From: an uncultured Pseudomonadota bacterium
GTDB taxonomy: Bacteria; Bdellovibrionota_B; Oligoflexia; Oligoflexales; Bog-1112
Reading direction: 5' to 3'
Assembly (NCBI GenBank): GCA_937896265.1
Contig: CALBMD010000345.1
Location: forward strand, 1-10,220
Length of the DNA stretch: 10,220 bases
This document shows positions 1-6,286 of the stretch, in pieces. Position 1 is the first letter of the stretch. Each line of letters starts with the position of its first letter. The notes under the pieces are model-generated. The model was not told the DNA's origin. It saw only the letters and a list, made by a program, of their open reading frames with translations, and searched no databases. Position numbers and translations under genes: made by a program.

Positions 1-46
1 GATATGAATTTCACACCCAGCATATTTAGCAAAGCGAGGCTTATTT

Positions 47-1153
47 ATGTTAAGACGATCTTTGTTAGGATTGCACCTTCTTTTCCTAACTACCTTTTTC
101 ACCTTTGCATCCACTCATGACTACTCTCAGCAAGAAGATGCCGAACACCATTATCGTGTGACAATCAACCATAAGATCATCAAAAATCCAAGACTCTTTG
201 GAGCTGCCTCAGCTGCTGAATTTGGGACGGGCCTTTTGCGCACTGTTCATATTCAAGCACCTGAACATGTCTATTTTGAAATCCACACAGCTAAAAGTAT
301 TCTCTTATCTTTCAATTATCCTTTCAGAAATATTGTGGAGTTTTACCCCCTTGATGATATTCGGATACCATACTCTTCAATGAATCTTTATATCAACGAC
401 AAAGTACTTGCTCGCTTCATGGAGTATTTTCGCACAAGTCCATTTATCTATGATAATAACGACCTTATGGAGCAAATGACATCAAAGATCAGCACCAACT
501 ATCAGGTGATAAACCAGATACTTGGCACTAACGAGCACTTTTCTGAAAATCTCGTTAGCGATATTATGAATCATCCTACGACTGCTAAACTAAGCTTTGA
601 GCAAAGGTGTGAGTTAGCTAAGAGAGCAAAAGAAATCATTACTTTTAAGAAACGTCGCATCTCGCTAGGACGCGAGAGAATAGCTCAAAAGCGAGCGTTT
701 GGTCTTTATAGCTATAGCAAGATGGGTACTTTACTTACAAAAGCTCTGCAAGAAGCTGAACTTGACCAATCAATTGACAGTCATGTATGGTTTTACCAAG
801 CGAGCGAGGGTTATAAATACTTAAATAGCGACGAGGAGACATTGCTTCGATTTTGGCAAGCAACACCAGCTGGCAAAAGAAGCGAGAGTATGTCACCAAA
901 ATTTGTCAAAGAAATGGCAAATGTGCTCGACTACTATAGACCTCTGACACTGGTACACGAACCATATGGTACGATCTTTTTGCAGCATCCTTTCTTCAGT
1001 AGTTACCGACATAATTGCGCTACAGCAGCAGTTGAAGGTATTCGTAACTTGCTCGACGAACCAAATTTTTATGCGATAAAGTTTATTCCAATTAATGGCA
1101 GAGAGTTCGTACATCGATTTAACGAGACTGTCCGACATCTCACAAAATCATAG
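47..1153 (+). CDS. Exported protein of unknown function with C-terminal HNC motif
   Basis: I do not recognise this 368-residue protein. Residues 1-21 form a signal peptide: MLRR, then a Leu/Phe-rich core, with likely cleavage after TFA. The mature protein should therefore lie in the periplasm or outside the cell. The middle (about 185-240) is charged and helical. The C-terminal third contains a Tyr-rich stretch followed by YRHNCATAAVEGIRNLL (about 320-336). An Asn-Cys pair at the start of a helix resembles the 'NNC' element of papain-like/DUF4105 (Lnb) periplasmic domains, but this is only a motif-level resemblance. C324 sits in that motif; the other mature Cys is C188. The ATG at 47 is preceded by GAGG (36-39) with 7-nt spacing. 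Less than 50 bases of upstream sequence are visible, so its operon context is unknown. The gene is intact. It is surely coding; its function is open. Confidence 0.8.
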   Translation: MLRRSLLGLHLLFLTTFFTFASTHDYSQQEDAEHHYRVTINHKIIKNPRLFGAASAAEFGTGLLRTVHIQAPEHVYFEIHTAKSILLSFNYPFRNIVEFYPLDDIRIPYSSMNLYINDKVLARFMEYFRTSPFIYDNNDLMEQMTSKISTNYQVINQILGTNEHFSENLVSDIMNHPTTAKLSFEQRCELAKRAKEIITFKKRRISLGRERIAQKRAFGLYSYSKMGTLLTKALQEAELDQSIDSHVWFYQASEGYKYLNSDEETLLRFWQATPAGKRSESMSPKFVKEMANVLDYYRPLTLVHEPYGTIFLQHPFFSSYRHNCATAAVEGIRNLLDEPNFYAIKFIPINGREFVHRFNETVRHLTKS

Positions 1154-1244
1154 CAAATCGTACGTTTGAGAAGCGGGCGTGATACTGGCTTGTCTCAGAA
1201 AAACCAGTTGCTTAAGATCTTTGAACCACCTTTTTGCTCTGGCC

Positions 1245-1273
1245 TTGCTTTTCATCAATCTTCTCATTAAAAT
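1245..1273 (+). promoter_or_regulatory. Sigma70-like promoter for the S1-domain gene
   Basis: TTGCTT (1245-1250) and TAAAAT (1268-1273) are separated by exactly 17 bases. This predicts a transcript start near 1280 and a leader of about 33 nt carrying AGGAG (1301-1305), 7 nt before the GTG start. It is the best promoter match in the 159-base gap after the upstream gene. Confidence 0.55.
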
Positions 1274-1312
1274 TGCCTGTTCCCCCTCATAAACAAAATC
1301 AGGAGCAGGGCT

Positions 1313-2857
1313 GTGAAATCAAGGTTTGATGTAAATTGGCAAGATGATGACGGAGACAATTTCGAAATAGAAAATGGCTTCGAAGAAAGCAGTCATGAAT
1401 TTGAGGACTTGCTCAAAGAAAAGCAAGATGACGATAACGAAGACAACATGGAGCAAAATCTCGCTATAGGACAGAAGGTTCAAGGACGAGTGTGTCACAT
1501 TCCCGAGCATGGCGAGCAAATAGTCATCGAACTCGGGGAGAAAAATACCGGCTTTATCGAAAGACGCCAGTTGATCGATGAAAACGAAGAGCTTCGAGTT
1601 AAAGTGGGCGATACTCTTACTGTCTACGTACTATCAAACCGCGATGGCGAAATTGAACTTAGTCTCAATATGAGCGCTAAACAAAGCCGTGAGCATGGGT
1701 TAAAGATCGCTTATGAAAACAAAATGCCTATTAAAGCCAAGGTTATGGCTGTTAACAAAGGTGGCTATGAGCTCATGGTAGCAGGAAAAAAAGCTTTCTG
1801 CCCTCTATCTCAAATCTCTTCGCAATTTGTTGATGACCCTAATAGCCTCATTGGCAAAGAATTTGATTTCCTCATTAAGCAGTGCAACCCCCACAATATC
1901 GTGCTCTCTCGCACCGAGCTCTTACGGCAAGGCAGCGATGTCTTTGCCAAGGAACTAGCTGCTAAGATAGCCAGTGGCAAAGATGTTATTGTCGAAAGCA
2001 AAATAACAGCTTTCAAAGAGTTTGGCCTTATCGTTGATATCGGCCATGGCTTGGAAGCCCTTTTGCATAAGCGTGAAGCCGGCTATGGCAATTTTGAAAA
2101 ACTCGAAGAATATTTTCACATGGGCCAGACGTTGAAGGTAAAAGTACTTTCTATCACTCAAAAAGAAGGAGACCGCCACACTCGTGTTGCTGTCAGTCTT
2201 AAAGCTCTAGAAGCAGATCCTTGGTCTGATATCCAAAGCAAGTACCACAGCGGCCAAAGCTTGCGTGGCGAGGTTACACGGCTCAGCGATTTTGGTGCCT
2301 TTGTCGAACTCGAACGTGGAATTGAAGGACTTATCCATATTTCTCAAATGTCTTGGGAAAAGCGTGTGCTTCATCCCAAAGAGATCCTCTCAGTAGGTCA
2401 GAAAGCAGAAGTCCGTGTGCTAGAGGTTGATACCTTGAAACAGCGCATCTCCTTGACGCTAAAGCATGCCGAAGATGATCCTTGGCTAAAAGTGGCAGAC
2501 AGGCTACACGTTGGCACTAGCGTTGAAGCCAAAGTGGTAGAGCTTAAAGCGCAAGGAGCTGTAGTTGAAATTTATGAATCCATCGAAGGCTTTATCCCTT
2601 TACGTCAACTACGTACCCTCTATAAAGAAAGTTATCGCAAAAAAGCTAGCCCTGGCAACCTTCTTCCAGTCATTCTTGAAGAAGTAGATCACAATAAAAA
2701 ATCAGTACGACTTGCCCTTGAAGGCGGCGATAATAGCGATAAAACAGCAGAAGATTATGCTGCCTATGAGAAGGTGCGCAGCGCTAGTCCTGTGAAGAAA
2801 GAAGATGCTACAGGCAGCTTCGGTGCGCTACTTATGGAAAAGCTCAAGGGGCGTTAA
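1313..2857 (+). CDS. Multi-domain S1 RNA-binding protein, ribosomal protein S1-like
   Basis: This 514-residue protein carries five S1-type OB folds at about 52-120, 137-203, 224-298, 313-385 and 400-470. Domain 4 is the most canonical, with GEVTRLSDFGAFVELERGIEG and LIHISQMSW. Domain 3 keeps FGLIVDIGHGLEALLHK, while domains 1, 2 and 5 are more divergent. S1 domains bind single-stranded RNA; in ribosomal protein S1 they capture mRNA on the 30S subunit. Residues 10-48 are strongly acidic (runs of D and E) and have no counterpart in canonical S1. The C-terminus ends in a short basic tail, GALLMEKLKGR. Canonical proteobacterial RpsA has six domains and about 550-600 residues, so this may be a paralog or a lineage-specific form rather than RpsA itself; I give no symbol for that reason. 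It starts at GTG 1313 with AGGAG 7 nt upstream. Its end overlaps a convergent gene by 14 nt. The family call is firm; the exact role is not. Confidence 0.9.
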   Translation: MKSRFDVNWQDDDGDNFEIENGFEESSHEFEDLLKEKQDDDNEDNMEQNLAIGQKVQGRVCHIPEHGEQIVIELGEKNTGFIERRQLIDENEELRVKVGDTLTVYVLSNRDGEIELSLNMSAKQSREHGLKIAYENKMPIKAKVMAVNKGGYELMVAGKKAFCPLSQISSQFVDDPNSLIGKEFDFLIKQCNPHNIVLSRTELLRQGSDVFAKELAAKIASGKDVIVESKITAFKEFGLIVDIGHGLEALLHKREAGYGNFEKLEEYFHMGQTLKVKVLSITQKEGDRHTRVAVSLKALEADPWSDIQSKYHSGQSLRGEVTRLSDFGAFVELERGIEGLIHISQMSWEKRVLHPKEILSVGQKAEVRVLEVDTLKQRISLTLKHAEDDPWLKVADRLHVGTSVEAKVVELKAQGAVVEIYESIEGFIPLRQLRTLYKESYRKKASPGNLLPVILEEVDHNKKSVRLALEGGDNSDKTAEDYAAYEKVRSASPVKKEDATGSFGALLMEKLKGR

Positions 2858-3821
2858 AAATAGTCCATATTGCTAAGCCAGGACCCAAAAGCGAAAAGAG
2901 CATAGTCCAGTAGCTAGCAAACACCCCAGAGCTATAACCGCCTGTCGCTGTAAAAATAGGCGACAGGCTGCCCCCCATACCCCACAAAAGAATAAACCGA
3001 AAAGTATAAGTTGCAGCGATGATAGCCACCATAGCAGGCAATGTTTTGAGTTGCCATGGGCGAGGTAAAAAGAGAAAAATTAATAGCGCTAAGACAACTA
3101 TGGCAAAAATATCCAGCGCCCGGCAATAAATAGCAAACCCTAGGCAGCCTACTAAAGCTATCTTTAGAGCATAGTCAAATCCTAGTCGGAAGCGGCGAGA
3201 AAAATCCTCATCAACAAAAGAGTAAAATAGCGGCCAAGAAATAAGGGCGCACAGCAAAAAAGGAAACGAAAGTGCTAGAGCCCAAATACCTGTTGTCGGG
3301 ACAACAAGATACTGTGGCATAAATTTAGGATTACCTACCGCCAACATCAAAACAAAAAACGACGGCGATAGAGCCAACATAGCTAAATGATGCCTGGGAA
3401 GTTCTTTTAATGCATCTGGCAATGTATGCCGCAAAGCATACATTAGGTGCAAGATCACCGCAGCTGGGAAAAAGTGGCAGGCAAAGTCATTGAAGAGATA
3501 AAAGCCCAATGATGATCTGTTATGAAGTGACGCTTTGAGTCTGATTATCCAATCTAAGTCGACAACAATATCAAACCCTTGACGCACCACCAACACTGTC
3601 AGTGCCAAGCCCAAACTAGGAATCAAAGTATACTGCTGAGCCAAGCGTGGCCGCCAAAGTAGCAAAAGCATTGTAATGACCATCATAATCAATAAATCAA
3701 AGGTGACGTAGCGTAAAAGGTCCAGGGGATTAGATTTGGCCATAGCCAAAGGTGTGCCAAAAAAAAGAAGATATAAAAGAGGCCAAAGACGAGGCAACGA
3801 GTGTGATGAAGCTGTATACAA
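2844..3821 (-). CDS. Polytopic inner-membrane protein of unknown function
   Basis: This 325-residue protein is very hydrophobic and has about nine or ten predicted membrane segments (roughly 11-27, 38-56, 65-81, 108-129, 147-163, 175-200, 216-233, 236-253, 260-281, 301-321). The first segment ends in LAMAKS, which could also be a signal-peptidase site. A His/Cys cluster lies near 115-145 (FACHFF, LRHTLP, LPRHHL). I recognise no family motif and cannot say whether it is a transporter, an enzyme or a scaffold. The start is TTG at 3821, not ATG. It is supported by an excellent ribosome site, AGAGAGGA on the minus strand (3829-3836), 7 nt upstream; the next in-frame Met is residue 27, inside the first hydrophobic segment. 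It is convergent with the S1-domain gene, with overlapping ends, and divergent from the cysteine-rich protein gene. Confidence 0.8.
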   Translation of the reverse strand: MYTASSHSLPRLWPLLYLLFFGTPLAMAKSNPLDLLRYVTFDLLIMMVITMLLLLWRPRLAQQYTLIPSLGLALTVLVVRQGFDIVVDLDWIIRLKASLHNRSSLGFYLFNDFACHFFPAAVILHLMYALRHTLPDALKELPRHHLAMLALSPSFFVLMLAVGNPKFMPQYLVVPTTGIWALALSFPFLLCALISWPLFYSFVDEDFSRRFRLGFDYALKIALVGCLGFAIYCRALDIFAIVVLALLIFLFLPRPWQLKTLPAMVAIIAATYTFRFILLWGMGGSLSPIFTATGGYSSGVFASYWTMLFSLLGPGLAIWTIFNAP

Positions 3822-4012
3822 TTTTTAATCCTCTCTATTCGAGTTCAGCAAGAATTTGAGCTTAGGAGGAAAATTTGCAGCAGATTCTTTTCCAAATTCT
3901 TTTTTGAGAAAGCACTGCCTATGTTTCTCTCACTCTTTTTCTTGTTCTGAAAAAGTCAATTATCTTTTTAAACGAGTTAGCTGATTTTCTTAGTTTATCA
4001 TGCCTAACGCTA

Positions 4013-4041
4013 TTGACAGCAGAGTATGTTGCAGATATTTT
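4013..4041 (+). promoter_or_regulatory. Near-consensus sigma70 promoter for the cysteine-rich exported protein
   Basis: A perfect -35 hexamer TTGACA (4013-4018) and TATTTT (4036-4041) are 17 bases apart. The predicted transcript start is near 4048, giving a leader of about 23 nt with AGGAG (4061-4065) 5 nt before the ATG at 4071. This is the strongest promoter-like sequence in the window. The rest of the 249-base divergent spacer (3822-4070) holds an AT-rich inverted repeat (3935-3955, arms CTTTTTC/GAAAAAG, 7-base loop) and no convincing larger gene. Confidence 0.65.
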
Positions 4042-4070
4042 GCATGCGCATTTAACTAACAGGAGAAGCT

Positions 4071-4916
4071 ATGCGACAATCTTTGGCAAAATTTTTATTC
4101 TTTTTTATGGCTTTTATGTTTGCAAGTCAAATATTTGGCAATACCGATCCTCAAGGCGAGATAGAAGAAGAAGAAGAAGTGATGGAGAAGATAGAGAAAA
4201 GGAAGCCAAAAAATTCTTTGCGCAGCTACAATCTCTTAACAGATGTAGATCCCGTCTATTCCTTTTACCCACTACAAAAAGAGGATAACCCTCTTATGCC
4301 AAATGGCAAGTATCTTTGCGAAGATAGATTTTTAGGCAAATGCTGGAAATACGGAATAAACAGCCACATTGATGGCCGTGAAGATCAGCTTGTAGGCCAA
4401 TTTGCTCGTCGTTGGGATAATAACTTAGTTCACCCTCCTGGGTACTTCTCAAAATGTATGAATGCTCAAGCTTTTTTTGCCCTCATCGTTGATGTCCTGT
4501 TAGCTTCTAATAACCCAGCACTAGCCCGCGACGTTTCTTGCCAGGTGAGCTACCCCAAAAGGCTTTCAGGGGATGATGGCTTCGTCAACTATTTTAGCAT
4601 CATAGCTAATATTAAAGGCACGGGTCATGTTGGTCACCTTGCTGCAACCGCCGGCCACAACCTAACAGCACTTAGCGCATCAGCTTGTAGTGACCTAATA
4701 CTTGGTTTTCAGAGCTTAGTCGACAATTGTGATGTGAGTTCAGAAGCTGAAAATAATGCTCTTTGGATACCCTTTGTTGCTGGTGGTCTGGTGATAGTTG
4801 TGGGGATCAGCGCAGTTGCTTGCTGGTATAATCCTGAATTAGGTGCTCACGTCTGTATCTTAAGCACTTATTGCCTCCAGTGCATTGCTGCATGTGGCCA
4901 AAGCTGGACCAGATAA
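4071..4916 (+). CDS. Exported cysteine-rich protein with C-terminal membrane hairpin, unknown function
   Basis: I do not recognise this 281-residue protein. Residues 1-23 look like a signal peptide (MRQSLAK, a Phe/Met-rich core, then SQIFGN). A low-complexity charged stretch follows, with a run of five Glu (32-36) encoded by tandem GAA codons, then basic residues. The central region has six cysteines (83, 91, 129, 157, 206, 220), consistent with disulfides outside the cytoplasm, and a Gly/His-rich stretch GTGHVGHLAATAGHN (183-197). A clear membrane segment lies at about 231-250. After it comes a second, shorter hydrophobic segment with cysteines 251, 262, 268, 271 and 275 (spacing C-x5-C-x2-C-x3-C for the last four). 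The start at 4071 has AGGAG 5 nt upstream and a strong promoter. It looks monocistronic and ends at a hairpin. Function is not assignable; an envelope-anchored protein stabilised by disulfides is the simplest inference. Confidence 0.8.
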   Translation: MRQSLAKFLFFFMAFMFASQIFGNTDPQGEIEEEEEVMEKIEKRKPKNSLRSYNLLTDVDPVYSFYPLQKEDNPLMPNGKYLCEDRFLGKCWKYGINSHIDGREDQLVGQFARRWDNNLVHPPGYFSKCMNAQAFFALIVDVLLASNNPALARDVSCQVSYPKRLSGDDGFVNYFSIIANIKGTGHVGHLAATAGHNLTALSASACSDLILGFQSLVDNCDVSSEAENNALWIPFVAGGLVIVVGISAVACWYNPELGAHVCILSTYCLQCIAACGQSWTR

Positions 4917-4925
4917 CTCCATGAT

Positions 4926-4964
4926 GGAATTGGGAAAAATCCGCTTCGTAGGTTTTCCCAATCC
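4926..4964. terminator. Hairpin between convergent genes, probable bidirectional terminator
   Basis: ATTGGGAAAA (4929-4938) pairs perfectly with TTTTCCCAAT (4953-4962), a 10-bp stem with a 14-base loop. It lies 13 bases past the stop of the cysteine-rich protein gene and 21 bases from the stop of the convergent response regulator. A clean U-tract is absent on both strands (CCTCTTACTTTC follows on +), so intrinsic termination may be weak. The position between two gene ends still argues for this role. Confidence 0.55.
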
Positions 4965-4982
4965 TCTTACTTTCAAAAAGTT

Positions 4983-5525
4983 TTATTCTTCATGTGGACC
5001 GACTTCCTTCTTCATTAAATCAAGGATCATAGAAGTCATCGACTTTTTTTGCTCATCAGCATAAGAAGAAAACTTATCAAATAAAGACTTGGGGATAACA
5101 AGATTAAGCGCTCGAAAGAGCTTGCGACCCAGATCAGACTCCAGCCTGTTTTCGGGGCTCAAGATATTTTCTAGCGTCAGTTCGACCATATCCTGGAACT
5201 TAATAGGATCAACAGGCTTCGTCAAATATTCAGAAATTCCAGCTACCCAAGCGCGCTGCGCTGTTTCAAGATCGCTAAACCCAGTGACAATAATAGATGG
5301 TGTTTTAAGTTTTTTCTCAGACATCTTAATTACTAGCTCGATACCACTCATAACTGGCATCTTAAGATCGACAATAGCCAAAGCATAAGAATTATCCATA
5401 AGCTTCTCTAGAGCTGCTTGGCCGTTCTCTGCTTCATGAATTTCACCGGTAAAAAACGATTTAAGATAGGCGATGATCACCATCCGAAACTCAGGTTCAT
5501 CATCGACGACAAGAATCTTTGCCAT
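4983..5525 (-). CDS. Response regulator with receiver domain and ribbon-helix-helix-like C-terminus
   Basis: Residues 1-122 form a complete CheY-like receiver with the acidic pair D8/D9 in LVVDDEPE, phospho-acceptor D53 in AIVDLKMP, T81 in VTG, aromatic switch Y100 and K103 in LTKP. All catalytic positions are present, so phosphorylation by a histidine kinase is expected; no kinase lies in the window. The C-terminal 55 residues match none of the common output domains (HTH, LytTR, GGDEF). Residues about 138-175 read as a CopG/Arc-type RHH: a strand (RALNLVIP), helix A (KSLFDKFSSYADEQ), a short turn, then helix B (SMTSMILDLMKKEV). By alignment with CopG, the DNA-facing strand positions would be A139, N141 and V143, which are mostly nonpolar, so the module may dimerise rather than bind DNA. 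The ATG at 5525 has a strong GGGGAGG site 4 nt upstream. The receiver is certain; the RHH call is a pattern match. Confidence 0.92.
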   Translation of the reverse strand: MAKILVVDDEPEFRMVIIAYLKSFFTGEIHEAENGQAALEKLMDNSYALAIVDLKMPVMSGIELVIKMSEKKLKTPSIIVTGFSDLETAQRAWVAGISEYLTKPVDPIKFQDMVELTLENILSPENRLESDLGRKLFRALNLVIPKSLFDKFSSYADEQKKSMTSMILDLMKKEVGPHEE

Positions 5526-5617
5526 AAGGCCTCCCCTAATCTTCTTATGAATGTACCATTTAGGGATGATTCATGAAAGAGTCTCTTTGATTAGCAAGAA
5601 AGATGAGAAACGATAGC

Positions 5618-5641
5618 ATCGACTAGCTCGTCGCTAGTGAT
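5618..5641 (-). terminator. Stem-loop directly after the DUF420/CtaM-like gene
   Basis: On the minus strand, ATCACTAGC (5641-5633) can pair with GCTAGT(C)GAT (5627-5618): nine base pairs, one bulged base and a 5-nt loop. The stem begins at the stop codon of the CtaM-like gene. The following minus-strand sequence has scattered T residues (GTTTCTCATCTTTCTT) but no uninterrupted U-tract. It may end transcription before the response regulator gene, 115 bases further on. Confidence 0.35.
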
Positions 5642-6069
5642 TAGTTCAGAAGGTTAGGCTGGATTTGATATAAAAGCACGTAGATCATAACACCAGTTAT
5701 AGAAACATAGACCCAAACCGGCCATACCCAACGGACCAAACGCTGGTGCTGTGCAACTCGACCGCGAAAGGCATAAAAGAGAGCGCCAATAATACCTGGT
5801 AGCATCACCACTGCTAGTAACACATGAGAGAGCAGAAAAACGAGGTAAAGCGGTTTACCTGGTAGCTGCCAGGTAGTCACAAGCTCTGTATTGAAATGAT
5901 AGATTAAGTAGCAACTCAAAAAAGCTGCTGAGCTCAATACAGCTTTCAGCATTTTGCGGCGATGCAAAGCATAGTCTCCACGCCGCTGAGCTATTTTGCC
6001 TGAAATCAGGTAAAAACTGGCCAAACTATTTAGACACGCATTGATAAAAGGTAAGTTTTGTACATCCAT
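5641..6069 (-). CDS. ctaM: DUF420 family membrane protein, CtaM/YozB-like oxidase assembly factor
   Basis: This is a 142-residue protein with four membrane helices at about 7-26, 41-60, 74-98 and 116-135. It carries the hallmarks of the DUF420 family: an N-terminal LPFINACLNSLASFYL, the four spaced histidines H36 (LHRRKM), H58 (LIYHFN), H82 (LSHVLLAVV) and H108 (QHQRLVRW), and VWVYVSITGVMIYVLLY near the end. Length is typical for the family. CtaM of Staphylococcus aureus (B. subtilis YozB) is required for function of the aa3-type terminal oxidase; the histidines suggest haem or copper handling in the membrane, though the mechanism is not settled. No oxidase subunit gene lies nearby, so it would act from a separate locus. 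The only nearby start is ATG 6069, because an in-frame stop lies at 6082-6084. No Shine-Dalgarno precedes it (TCTCCT is upstream), and TACAAT ends 5 nt before the ATG, so the mRNA could be leaderless. Confidence 0.88.
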   Translation of the reverse strand: MDVQNLPFINACLNSLASFYLISGKIAQRRGDYALHRRKMLKAVLSSAAFLSCYLIYHFNTELVTTWQLPGKPLYLVFLLSHVLLAVVMLPGIIGALFYAFRGRVAQHQRLVRWVWPVWVYVSITGVMIYVLLYQIQPNLLN

Positions 6070-6074
6070 AGGAG

Positions 6075-6107
6075 ATTGTAGTTAACAACCCTTCATCCTG
6101 ATGTCAA
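6075..6107 (-). promoter_or_regulatory. Possible promoter for the CtaM-like gene, perhaps leaderless
   Basis: On the minus strand, TACAAT (6080-6075) is a five-of-six -10 match and would place the transcript start at the A of the ATG at 6069. TTGACA (6107-6102) lies upstream, but 21 bases away, longer than usual. The lack of a ribosome binding site fits a leaderless message. The pairing of these two boxes is uncertain. Confidence 0.3.
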
Positions 6108-6136
6108 CAAAAATAAAAAATGGTATGGGCTACATA

Positions 6137-6277
6137 CTCTAAATCTCAGGGCTGTCTCATCTAAATTTAGTTGCTTTTTGAAAGCTAGGAAGGGCCTGGG
6201 AAAACCGCGCAGTTTTCTCCAAAACCCTCATCCTTGCTGGATTTTAAATTTAGATAAGACAGCCCTGCTCTAAATCT
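6137..6277. mobile_element. 121-bp MITE with 23-bp inverted repeats and 10-bp target duplication
   Basis: The element proper spans 6147-6267. Its ends are 23-bp inverted repeats, 6147-6169 and 6245-6267, each starting CAGGGCTGTC from the outside and ending in AAATTTA, with one mismatch. It is flanked by perfect 10-bp direct repeats CTCTAAATCT (6137-6146 and 6268-6277), the mark of transposition. The interior has no ORF and is itself partly palindromic, with a core stem at 6198-6205/6212-6220 and AGCTAGGA (6183-6190) facing TCCTTGCT (6231-6238), so the transcript could fold into one long hairpin. CAGGG ends with 8-10 bp duplications are typical of the ISAs1 family, so a parental ISAs1-like transposase elsewhere in the genome is a reasonable inference. 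It lies 9 bases past the stop codon of the VWA gene and upstream of the CtaM-like gene, where it may also act as a terminator. Confidence 0.85.
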
Positions 6278-6286
6278 ATATCCGTG

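Noticed and set aside
1184..1208. Hairpin ACTGG...CCAGT after the first gene as a terminator
   Set aside because: The stem is only 5 bp with a long loop and no U-tract follows.
1187..1213. Partial likeness of the gap before the S1 gene to the MITE left end (GGCTTGTCTCA...AGTTGCTT)
   Set aside because: No matching right end, no inverted repeat partner and no target duplication; the short identity can be chance.
4013..4288. 91-codon + strand ORF ahead of and overlapping the cysteine-rich protein gene
   Set aside because: It begins inside the -35 promoter box, has a low-complexity Arg-rich translation and overlaps a much better gene in another frame.
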